NCBI RefSeq assembly: GCF_024746815.1
Contig: NZ_CP080525.1
Span: 930,001-994,000 of the forward strand
Origin: Mesorhizobium sp. AR07
GTDB lineage: Bacteria; Pseudomonadota; Alphaproteobacteria; Rhizobiales; Rhizobiaceae
Direction of reading: 5' to 3'
Length of the DNA: 64,000 nt
A program made the position numbers and the translations under genes. The notes under the pieces are model-generated. The model did no database searches and had not been told where the DNA came from. It saw nothing but the letters and a program-made list of their open reading frames with translations. This document shows, piece by piece, positions 57,756 to 64,000 of this stretch (positions are counted from its first letter, which is position 1; each line of letters opens with the position of its first letter).

Positions 57756-57835
57756 TGATGAAAAGGCATAAGCCGGCTAATGAAACCGACATGATTTGCA
57801 AAGACATATGCCAGCGCACTCCGAACTGGGCCTGA

Positions 57836-59248
57836 TCAGGCGAAGCCGCGCGCGATTTCGGTGATGACGGTGAAGGCGGCATCGACGTCGCCGGCGGTCG
57901 CCTCGAACTGGCCGACCTGGAAACGAATTGCCACCCTGCCATCGACCCGCGTCTGCGTCAGGTAGATGCGGCCATCATCGTTGATCGCATTGACCAGCCG
58001 CAGATTGTGTTCGTCCGCATCAATGCCGGTCGCAGCCTTGTGCCGGAACGAAAACAGCGACAGCATCGGTTCGCTGACGATCTCGAAATCCGGCTCCCTT
58101 GCCAGCCGCGCGGCAAGGCCCTCGCTCCAGGCGACATGGTTGCGGATCATCGTTCGCAGGCTCTCCAGCCCATGGGCGCGCAGCAGGAACCATAGTTTCA
58201 GGGCACGAAACCGGCGGCCGAGCGGCACCGACCATTCGGAATAGTTGATGATGCCGTCATGGCCGTGGGTCTTGAGGTAATCCGGCTTGATCGCCAGCGT
58301 CCGCACATGGCTTTCGGGGTCACGCAGGAACTGGATCGAGCAATCAAATTGCGCGCCCAGCCATTTGTGCGGGTTGAAGACGATGGAATCCGCCGCTTCG
58401 ACACCCGCCCAGAAATGCCGATACTCGGGGCAAATCATCGCCGATCCGGCCCACGCCGCATCGACGTGAAGATAGAGGCCATGCCGTCGCGCGACATCGG
58501 CAACCGCCGCGATGTCGTCGGTGCCGCCAGTGCTGGTACCACCGACGCAAGCGATGATGCCGGCCGGCAGCAGCCCCGCTTCCCGGTCGGCGACAATTGC
58601 CGCCTCAAGCGCCGCCGTGTCCATGGCGCGAAAATCCCCGCCGACGGGAATGCGCACCAGATTGTCCTCGCCGATACCGGACACCCAGATCGCCCGGTCG
58701 ATCGAGGTGTGCACCTGATCCGAGGAATAGATGCGCAACCGTGCCTGCCCGGCCAGTCCCGTTTTGTTGCCCTGCCAGTCGAGCGCCCGCTCGCGCATGG
58801 TCAGCACCGCGGCCAGTGTCGCCGAGGACGCAGAATCCTGGATCACCCCGGAAAACCCTTCCGGCAGGCCGAGCGCCTGGCGCATCCAGTCGACGGTCCG
58901 CGTTTCCAGCTCGGTCGCCGCCGGCGACGTCTGCCACAGCATGCATTGCGCGGCCATCGCGGACACCAGATATTCCGCCACCACCGAGACCGGTGCCGCA
59001 TTGGCCGGGAAATAGGCGAAAAAGCGCGGATGCTGCCAATGCGTCATGCCTGGCAGGATCTTCTCTTCGAAATCGGCAAAAATCCTGTCCATCGGTTCGG
59101 CGTCTTCGGGCGGCGAAGCTTCTATGTTTCTGAAAATATCGCCCGGTTCGACCAGCGGTCGCACCGGCCGCTCGCGCAAAGTGTTGCGGTAGTCGGCGCC
59201 CCAATCGGCGGCACGCCGCGACCATTGCCGAAAATCATCGTTGTTCAT
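57836..59248 (-). CDS. Pyridoxal-dependent aromatic-L-amino-acid decarboxylase family protein
   Basis: A 470-residue group II PLP decarboxylase. The cofactor lysine lies in FNPHKWLGAQFDCS, preceded by the HVDAAWAGSAMICPEYR motif; the N-terminal WQHPRFFAYFPANAAPVSVV is typical of the DDC/tryptophan decarboxylase group. It would release CO2 from an aromatic amino acid; which one is not decided by sequence. It stands between glpR and the Anbu gene with spacers of 128 and 115 bp, so it is probably a separate unit. Confidence 0.88.
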   Translation of the reverse strand: MNNDDFRQWSRRAADWGADYRNTLRERPVRPLVEPGDIFRNIEASPPEDAEPMDRIFADFEEKILPGMTHWQHPRFFAYFPANAAPVSVVAEYLVSAMAAQCMLWQTSPAATELETRTVDWMRQALGLPEGFSGVIQDSASSATLAAVLTMRERALDWQGNKTGLAGQARLRIYSSDQVHTSIDRAIWVSGIGEDNLVRIPVGGDFRAMDTAALEAAIVADREAGLLPAGIIACVGGTSTGGTDDIAAVADVARRHGLYLHVDAAWAGSAMICPEYRHFWAGVEAADSIVFNPHKWLGAQFDCSIQFLRDPESHVRTLAIKPDYLKTHGHDGIINYSEWSVPLGRRFRALKLWFLLRAHGLESLRTMIRNHVAWSEGLAARLAREPDFEIVSEPMLSLFSFRHKAATGIDADEHNLRLVNAINDDGRIYLTQTRVDGRVAIRFQVGQFEATAGDVDAAFTVITEIARGFA

Positions 59249-59363
59249 TGCGCTCTCCCGAACATCGCCGAGCGAGAACCAGCCGCCGTAGCGGGATCCT
59301 CAAATGGATATTGATTAACATGTGAAATATATTCCGGCAATGCCTGTGAAACAGGTCCGCCAC

Positions 59364-60095
59364 CTATCCCGGAAAATCCGGCAGGCTGGCAAAAGCCGTT
59401 TTCAGCGCATTCGACCAACCATCCGAGATGGTGCGGTAGTACTGGTCGTCCTGGCCGATCCGCTTCTTCAGGCCGACCTTGAAAGCGTCCTTCTCCAGGA
59501 AGAGCAGGTCGAGCGGCAAGCCGACCGACAGGTTCGACTTCAGCGTCGAATCGAACGACACCAGAAGCAGCTTCACCGTCTCGGCGAGGCTCATCGTCTT
59601 TTCGTAGGCGCGAATGATGATCGGCTTGCCGTATTTGGTCTCGCCGATCTGGAAGAACGGCGTGTCGTCGGTCGATTCGATGAAATTGCCTTCTGGATAG
59701 ATCATGAACAGACGCGGCTCGCTGCCCTTGATCTGGCCGCCGAGGATGAAGGAGGCGTTGAAGTAGGAATCGGCCTTTTCGCCAGCTGGTGACGAGCTGG
59801 CGATGACCTCCTTGACCGTATCGCCGACCAGCCGCACCGTCTGGTACATCGACGGCGTCTCCAGCAACGTGGCGTGACGATCGGCAATTGCCTTGGTGCG
59901 TTCGTCAAGCAGGCTGACCACGGCCTGTGTCGTCGCCAGGTTGCCGGCAGACATCAAAACGATGACGCGCTCGCCCGGCTGCTCCCAGACATGCATTTTT
60001 CGAAAGGTGGAGATCGAATCCATGCCGGCATTGGTGCGCGTGTCCGACATGAACACGAGCCCGCGATCGATCTTCAGGCCGACGCAATAAGTCAT
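59364..60095 (-). CDS. Anbu-type proteasome-like peptidase
   Basis: A 243-residue Ntn-hydrolase. After removal of Met the catalytic N-terminal Thr is Thr2 (MTYCVGLKIDRGLVFMSDTR), with the catalytic Asp and Lys in SDTRTN and STFRKMHVW. This is the Anbu (bacterial proteasome homologue) family, which forms open-ring or helical assemblies. It is last in a same-strand cluster with ATP-grasp, alpha-E and transglutaminase genes, the usual context for Anbu. The substrate is not known. Confidence 0.92.
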   Translation of the reverse strand: MTYCVGLKIDRGLVFMSDTRTNAGMDSISTFRKMHVWEQPGERVIVLMSAGNLATTQAVVSLLDERTKAIADRHATLLETPSMYQTVRLVGDTVKEVIASSSPAGEKADSYFNASFILGGQIKGSEPRLFMIYPEGNFIESTDDTPFFQIGETKYGKPIIIRAYEKTMSLAETVKLLLVSFDSTLKSNLSVGLPLDLLFLEKDAFKVGLKKRIGQDDQYYRTISDGWSNALKTAFASLPDFPG

Positions 60096-60124
60096 GGAAT
60101 CTCTTTAACGGCAATCCTAGGGGA

Positions 60125-60919
60125 TTACTGCTCTACCGTAACGGTGACCGCAAGCTGTTCTTCCGCCTGTCCCAGCCGAATTCCCGACACCGGCGTGGCA
60201 TCGCGATAATCGCGCCCTGTCGCCACCTTTACATAGCGCTCGTCCGGAGAAATGCCGTTGGCGGCGTCGAAGGCGACCCAGCCGAGACCCGCGACATGCG
60301 CTTCGGCCCAGGCATGGCTCGCGGCCTGCTCGACAGTCGTATCCAGCATCAGATAGCCGCTGACATAGCGGGCCGGAAAGCCCATGGCGCGCGCGGCGGC
60401 GGCAAAGATGTGGGTGTGATCCTGGCAGACGCCGGTCTTCAGCGCCAAGGCTTCCTCCGCCGGCGTCGTCGCATTGGTAGTGCCGGGCGTATAGGCGACG
60501 CGTTCGCCGATCATGGCCATCAGCCGGTGCAGCCTTTCGATGTCGGTGCCCTTGCCGACCGACGCGGCAAGGTCGCGAACACCGCCGCCGATCGCCGTCA
60601 ATGGCGTTTCATGGCTGTAGAGCCAGAGCGGCGTGAAACCCTGATGTGGTCCGGATACACCTGCCGTATCGCGCGTCACCACTTCGCCTGATGCTTCCAC
60701 CGTGATGAAGTCGCGCTCGCCCTCGACGCTCAGCAGCCTTGTGTCGTTGCCGAAATGGTCGACAAAGCGAACCTCTTCGCGCGCGCCTTCGATGGCCAGC
60801 GCCCAGGACAGCACGGTCTGCGTCGATCCGCTGACCGGAAGCAGCCGCAACCGCTGCAGGAGATAGTGCACCGGCGCATCGTAGCGGTATTCGGTCCGGT
60901 GGGTGATCTTCAGCCGCAT
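60125..60919 (-). CDS. Transglutaminase-like cysteine peptidase family protein
   Basis: A 264-residue protein with an N-terminal Bact_transglu_N domain (MRLKITHRTEYRYDAPVHYL, residues about 1-80) and a papain-like transglutaminase core. The catalytic triad is visible: Cys in LKTGVCQDHTHIF, His in ASHAWAEAHVAGLGWVAFD and Asp in AFDAANGISPDERYV. It probably cleaves or cross-links peptides made or modified by the ATP-grasp partner. The start at 60919 lies just after a palindromic repeat. Confidence 0.92.
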   Translation of the reverse strand: MRLKITHRTEYRYDAPVHYLLQRLRLLPVSGSTQTVLSWALAIEGAREEVRFVDHFGNDTRLLSVEGERDFITVEASGEVVTRDTAGVSGPHQGFTPLWLYSHETPLTAIGGGVRDLAASVGKGTDIERLHRLMAMIGERVAYTPGTTNATTPAEEALALKTGVCQDHTHIFAAAARAMGFPARYVSGYLMLDTTVEQAASHAWAEAHVAGLGWVAFDAANGISPDERYVKVATGRDYRDATPVSGIRLGQAEEQLAVTVTVEQ

Positions 60920-60936
60920 ATTTGTTGTCCGTTTGC

Positions 60937-61006
60937 GAGCATCATCTCGACCGAAAACCGGTTCCCACTTTTCGCCATCGCGGTCCTTCGGTTCGGGATC
61001 ATGCTC
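60937..61006. repeat. Palindromic intergenic repeat (GAAAACCGGTTCCC type)
   Basis: GAGCATCATCTCGACCGAA at the left and TTCGGTTCGGGATCATGCTC at the right are imperfect inverted arms around a CGAAAACCGGTTCCCACTTT core. It separates the transglutaminase and alpha-E genes and touches the alpha-E stop codon. Similar elements are at 15316-15360 and 37280-37318. Confidence 0.7.
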
Positions 61007-61946
61007 AATTGAACCGGTAATCCTGTGCGATCTCGTCGCCGAGCCTGGTGTTGTCACGAATGAAGTTGGCGAGGAATTCATGCAGGCCGGTGTCGAATAT
61101 GTCCTTGATCGACCCGGCTCTCAGCATGGCTTGCGTCGTGTCGGCGGTTGCGTGGCAGGCATGGCGTTCGCCGTAGTCGTCGCCGAGGAATTTCAGATGT
61201 TCGGCCAGGAAGCGGTAGCAGAAGGTCAGCGAGCGCGGCATGCGGACATTGAGGATCAGATAGTCGGCGATGTTGGTCGGCTTGTAGTCAGCGTCATAGA
61301 CCCAGCGGTAGGAGCGGTGCGCCGACACCGAACGCAGGATCGATTCCCACTGGTAGTTGTCGAGCGTCGAGCCGACCCAGGAGATCGACGGCAACAGCAC
61401 GTAGTATTTCACGTCGAGGATGCGCGCCGTGTTGTCGGCGCGCTCGACATAGGTGCCGAGCTGCGAGAAATCGAAGATCTCGTTGCGCAGCATGGTGCCA
61501 TAGAACGAGCCGCGGATCAGCGCCGTCTCGCGCTTGATCGCATCGAGCACGCTGGGCAGGTCGCGCTCGTCGATCGGCCTTGCCAGCATCCGCTTCAGCG
61601 ACATCCAGGCTTCGTTGATGCTTTCCCAGGTCTCGCGCGTCAGCGCGGTGCGCACCATGCGGGCATTGTTGCGAGCCGTCTCGATCGCCGCCATCGTGCT
61701 CGATGGGTTGGACGTATCGCGCAACAGGAAGTCGGCGACATTGGCTGCGGTATATTCAGAATATTTCTGGCTGAAGGTGACGTCCGAACCGGCACTAAGC
61801 AGCACGGAACTCCACTCCTCAGACGCGCTCTGGGTGCGGGTCAATGCCATGCGCAGGCCGGCATCAACAAGGCGTGCCATGTTTTCCGCCCGCTCGATGT
61901 AGCGGTTCATCCAGTAAAGCCCGTTGGCGGTGCGGCCTAAAAGCAT
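61005..61946 (-). CDS. Alpha-E domain protein
   Basis: A 313-residue all-helical protein with the family N-terminus MLLGRTANGLYWMNRYIERA, EIFDFSQLGTYVERADNTAR and a C-terminal helical repeat ending LHEFLANFIRDNTRLGDEIA. The recurrent ER(A/D)N motif gives the name. It is normally encoded beside circularly permuted ATP-grasp and transglutaminase genes, as here. Biochemical role unknown. The upstream ATP-grasp gene is separated from it by the inserted element at 61966-62435. Confidence 0.92.
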   Translation of the reverse strand: MLLGRTANGLYWMNRYIERAENMARLVDAGLRMALTRTQSASEEWSSVLLSAGSDVTFSQKYSEYTAANVADFLLRDTSNPSSTMAAIETARNNARMVRTALTRETWESINEAWMSLKRMLARPIDERDLPSVLDAIKRETALIRGSFYGTMLRNEIFDFSQLGTYVERADNTARILDVKYYVLLPSISWVGSTLDNYQWESILRSVSAHRSYRWVYDADYKPTNIADYLILNVRMPRSLTFCYRFLAEHLKFLGDDYGERHACHATADTTQAMLRAGSIKDIFDTGLHEFLANFIRDNTRLGDEIAQDYRFN

Positions 61947-61965
61947 TTCAACGTGCCTCGATATT

Positions 61966-62435
61966 GAGCGAGTAGGGAATAGCGAATAGCGAATAAGGGA
62001 AAAAATCGCTTCATGACTTTTGTTGCAGGCTCCTGATCATGGAACGCAGCATTTTCCCGATCTCCTCGGCTTGGCTAAGCAAACGTACCACTTCTGCTTC
62101 GATCATCAGTCCTACTTTTCCGGACAAGATCAGGTGTGTTTCCAATTCTTTGAGAGACCCCTGCGCCATGCGAAGAAATTGAATGAATGACCCTGTATTT
62201 TCTCGTCCATGTCCTTCGGCGATATTCGCGGCAATCGATACGGACGACCGCCGTATCTGGGAGGTCATCCCGTAGATTTCGCTGCTTGGAAAAGCCTTCG
62301 TTGCCGAATAGCAATCTACGGCCAACTCGACAGCCGCCTTCCAAACAATCAAGTCCCTGTAAGAATTGATCGCCGTCTCACTGCCCCCCTTTTCCTTCTT
62401 TCCCTACTCGCTATTCCCTACTCGCTATTCCCTCA
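61966..62435 (-). mobile_element. IVS-like element: IVP-family ORF bounded by inverted GAGTAG/GAATAG repeats
   Basis: The left arm (61966-62000) is a run of GAGTAGGGAATAGC-like units. The right arm (62401-62435) holds the same units inverted. GCGAGTAGGGAATAGCGA at 61968-61985 is repeated exactly, inverted, at 62408-62425. Between them lies one ORF for a four-helix protein of the 23S rRNA intervening-sequence family. The element is about 470 bp, splits the ATP-grasp/alpha-E gene pair and ends three bases before the ATP-grasp stop codon (read on the plus strand). A short ORF-less relative is at 4740-4819. Mobility is inferred. Confidence 0.72.
62011..62352 (-). CDS. Four-helix bundle protein, 23S rRNA intervening-sequence protein (IVP) family
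   Basis: 113 residues from a TTG at 62352. The sequence LIVWKAAVELAVDCYSATKA, then TSQIRRSSVSIAANIAEGHG and FIQFLRMAQGSLKELETHLI are the hallmarks of the S23/IVP family (related to Avd of diversity-generating retroelements). Family members usually start MxxYRDLIVW. Here the codons before the TTG read INSYRDL with ATC at the expected start, and an in-frame TAG lies further upstream in the repeat. So the start is TTG, ATC, or the gene is decayed. It is encoded on the operon's strand inside the repeat-bounded element. Confidence 0.85.
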   Translation of the reverse strand: MIVWKAAVELAVDCYSATKAFPSSEIYGMTSQIRRSSVSIAANIAEGHGRENTGSFIQFLRMAQGSLKELETHLILSGKVGLMIEAEVVRLLSQAEEIGKMLRSMIRSLQQKS

Positions 62436-62437
62436 TC

Positions 62438-63874
62438 TCAATCATCCAGCACCCACGTATCCTTGGTGCCGCCGCCCTGTGAGGAATTGACGACCAGCGA
62501 GCCTTCCTTGAGCGCGACGCGCGTCAGCCCGCCGGGTACGATCTGGATGCGGTCGGAGACCAGCACATAGGGCCGCAAATCGACATGGCGCGGCGCCAGC
62601 CCCTTTTCCGTCAGGATCGGGCAAGTCGACAGCGCCAGCGTCGGCTGGGCGATATAGTTCGATGGCCGTGCAGCGAGTTTCTTGGAAAAATCCTCGCATT
62701 CCTTCTTGGTCGCGGCCGGCCCGACCAGCATGCCGTAGCCGCCGGAGCCGTGCACTTCCTTGATCACCAACTCGTCGATGTGTTCGAGCACATATTTCAA
62801 ACTGTCGGGCTCCGAACAGCGCCAGGTCGGGATGTTGCCGAGGATAGCCTTGCGACCGGTGTAGAATTCGACGATCTCGGGCATGTAGGAATAGATCGCC
62901 TTGTCGTCGGCGATGCCGGTTCCCGGTGCGTTGGCGATGGTGATGTTGCCGGCGCGGTAGACATCCATGATGCCGGGTATGCCAAGCGCCGAATCCGGCC
63001 GGAAGGTCAGCGGGTCGAGGAAGGAATCGTCGACGCGGCGGTAAAGCACATCGATCTGCTTGTAGCCTTCCGTGGTGCGCATCGCGACATGGCCGTCGAC
63101 AACGCGCAGATCCTGGCCTTCGACAAGCTGCACGCCCATCTGGTCGGCAAGGAAAGCGTGTTCGAAATAGGCGGAGTTGAAACTGCCTGGCGTCAACACG
63201 GCGATGGTCGGCGTGCCCTTGGTGCTTTGCGGCCGCACCGCCGCCAGCGACTGGCGCAGAAGCTGCGGGTAGTTCTCCACCGGCCGCACCTTGATCTTCT
63301 GGAACAGCTCGGGGAACAGCTGCATCATCGTCTCGCGGTTCTCCAGCATGTAGGAGACTCCCGACGGTGTGCGTGCATTGTCCTCCAGCACGTAGAATTC
63401 GTCCTCACTGATGCGGACGATGTCGACGCCGATGATGTGGGTGTAGACGCCGGCCGGCGGCCTGACCCCAATCATTTCCGGCAGGAACGCCTCGTTTTTG
63501 GCGATCAATTCCCTGGGCACGCGGCCGGCGCGCAGGATCTCCTGGCGATGGTAGATATCGTCGAGGAAGGCATTCAGCGCCTGCACACGCTGTTCGATGC
63601 CTTGCGTGAGGCGCCGCCACTCATTGCCCGAGATGATGCGTGGAACGATATCGAACGGGATCAGCCGTTCGGAGGCCTCCTGCTCGCCATAGACGGCGAA
63701 GGTGATGCCGGTCTTGCGGAAGACGCGTTCGGCGTCCTGCATCTTCTCGGTAAGCCTGGCCGGATCCTGCTCCTTCAGCCAGCGATCATAAGCCGAATAC
63801 GGTCTTCTCAATCCGGAGACTTCCGGAAGCATTTCATCGAACGCTGCCAATCGCATACTCCCCTGTGACGCCAT
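62438..63874 (-). CDS. Circularly permuted type 2 ATP-grasp protein
   Basis: About 478 residues. Motifs include RIISGNEWRRLTQGIEQRVQ, VYTHIIGVDIVRISEDEFYV, EDNARTPSGVSYMLENRETM, and KEVHGSGGYGMLVGPAATKK where ATP-grasp enzymes bind the phosphates. The family is predicted to form amide bonds in peptide synthesis or modification. It is first in the cluster ATP-grasp, alpha-E, transglutaminase, Anbu. The start is uncertain (63901, 63874 or 63856). The stop at 62438 lies just beside the inserted element. Confidence 0.92.
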   Translation of the reverse strand: MASQGSMRLAAFDEMLPEVSGLRRPYSAYDRWLKEQDPARLTEKMQDAERVFRKTGITFAVYGEQEASERLIPFDIVPRIISGNEWRRLTQGIEQRVQALNAFLDDIYHRQEILRAGRVPRELIAKNEAFLPEMIGVRPPAGVYTHIIGVDIVRISEDEFYVLEDNARTPSGVSYMLENRETMMQLFPELFQKIKVRPVENYPQLLRQSLAAVRPQSTKGTPTIAVLTPGSFNSAYFEHAFLADQMGVQLVEGQDLRVVDGHVAMRTTEGYKQIDVLYRRVDDSFLDPLTFRPDSALGIPGIMDVYRAGNITIANAPGTGIADDKAIYSYMPEIVEFYTGRKAILGNIPTWRCSEPDSLKYVLEHIDELVIKEVHGSGGYGMLVGPAATKKECEDFSKKLAARPSNYIAQPTLALSTCPILTEKGLAPRHVDLRPYVLVSDRIQIVPGGLTRVALKEGSLVVNSSQGGGTKDTWVLDD

Positions 63875-64000
63875 TTCACTGGCGTCGCCGGAGAAAATCA
63901 AGCGTAATCGGTGATTTGAGAGGTGCGGAAGACCAGTATGTTGCGCCTGCCTAAAATTGAGGCAGCTGAAATATGACAGTAATCAGGCTTTGCCTCGTGC
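63875..64000. other. Upstream region of the ATP-grasp cluster, at window edge
   Basis: No gene recognised. It should hold the promoter of the ATP-grasp cluster; a GCCTGCC...GGCAGC inverted pair lies near 63945-63965. Confidence 0.4.

Noticed and set aside
61968..62425. Classical IS element
   Set aside because: The ORF is an IVP-family four-helix protein without a transposase active site, and no target-site duplication could be fixed by eye.

Overview
The window is a stretch of high-GC alphaproteobacterial chromosome, most likely Mesorhizobium or a close relative in the Phyllobacteriaceae. The evidence is the gltX-gltA-lpxB-lpxI-lpxA-fabZ-lpxD-bamA-rseP-cdsA-uppS-frr-pyrH run, use of LpxI rather than LpxH, an EipB envelope protein, a BA14K-type protein, DUF1489 and DUF6105 proteins, and the palindromic intergenic repeats usual in this group. 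Almost all of it is coding. No rRNA, CRISPR array, prophage or classical IS was seen.

Layout. 1-4730: a partial comEC (minus), gltX and gltA. 4804-16088 (all minus): lipid A, fatty acid, outer-membrane assembly, phospholipid and translation genes from pyrH down to lpxB. 16235-18962: a small accessory island (aldo/keto reductase, SnoaL-like protein, scrambled LysR regulator) between pyrH and tsf-rpsB (18980-20795). 20972-24185: LysE exporter, DUF4031, acyltransferase, eipB. 24324-27326 (plus): RidA, GDPD, DUF482 acetyltransferase, HIT. 27412-30824: clpA-clpS and a phasin with a well-formed operator/promoter. 31108-37214: D,D-carboxypeptidase, DnaJ-like membrane protein, DUF1489, L-serine dehydratase, DUF599, YdcF. 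37335-39650: gatC-GNAT-gatA. 39774-44190: small envelope proteins, UPF0173 hydrolase, ruvX, AidB. 44369-48565 (plus): pyrB, an HxH-less pyrC, plsY, dprA. 48686-53571: a looser accessory region with a repeat-bearing glycosyltransferase, a divergent PIG-L protein, two frameshifted genes, tRNA-Lys and a BA14K protein. 53610-57707: glpK, glpD and glpR with candidate operators. 57836-59248: a PLP decarboxylase. 59364-63874: a four-gene cluster (ATP-grasp, alpha-E, transglutaminase, Anbu protease).

The two observations most worth following are these. (1) At 61966-62435 a four-helix-bundle gene of the 23S rRNA intervening-sequence protein family is bounded by inverted copies of a GAGTAG/GAATAG repeat. 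It sits inside the ATP-grasp/alpha-E operon on the operon's own strand. An 80-bp ORF-less relative at 4740-4819 supplies the stop codon of lpxB. Together they look like a small IVS-like mobile or RNA-excisable element family. (2) At 18018-18302 the N-terminal coding region of a LysR regulator is split into two adjacent segments, each inverted in place. TGCGCG lies at all three breakpoints, and flipping both segments back restores a nearly complete LysR reading frame.
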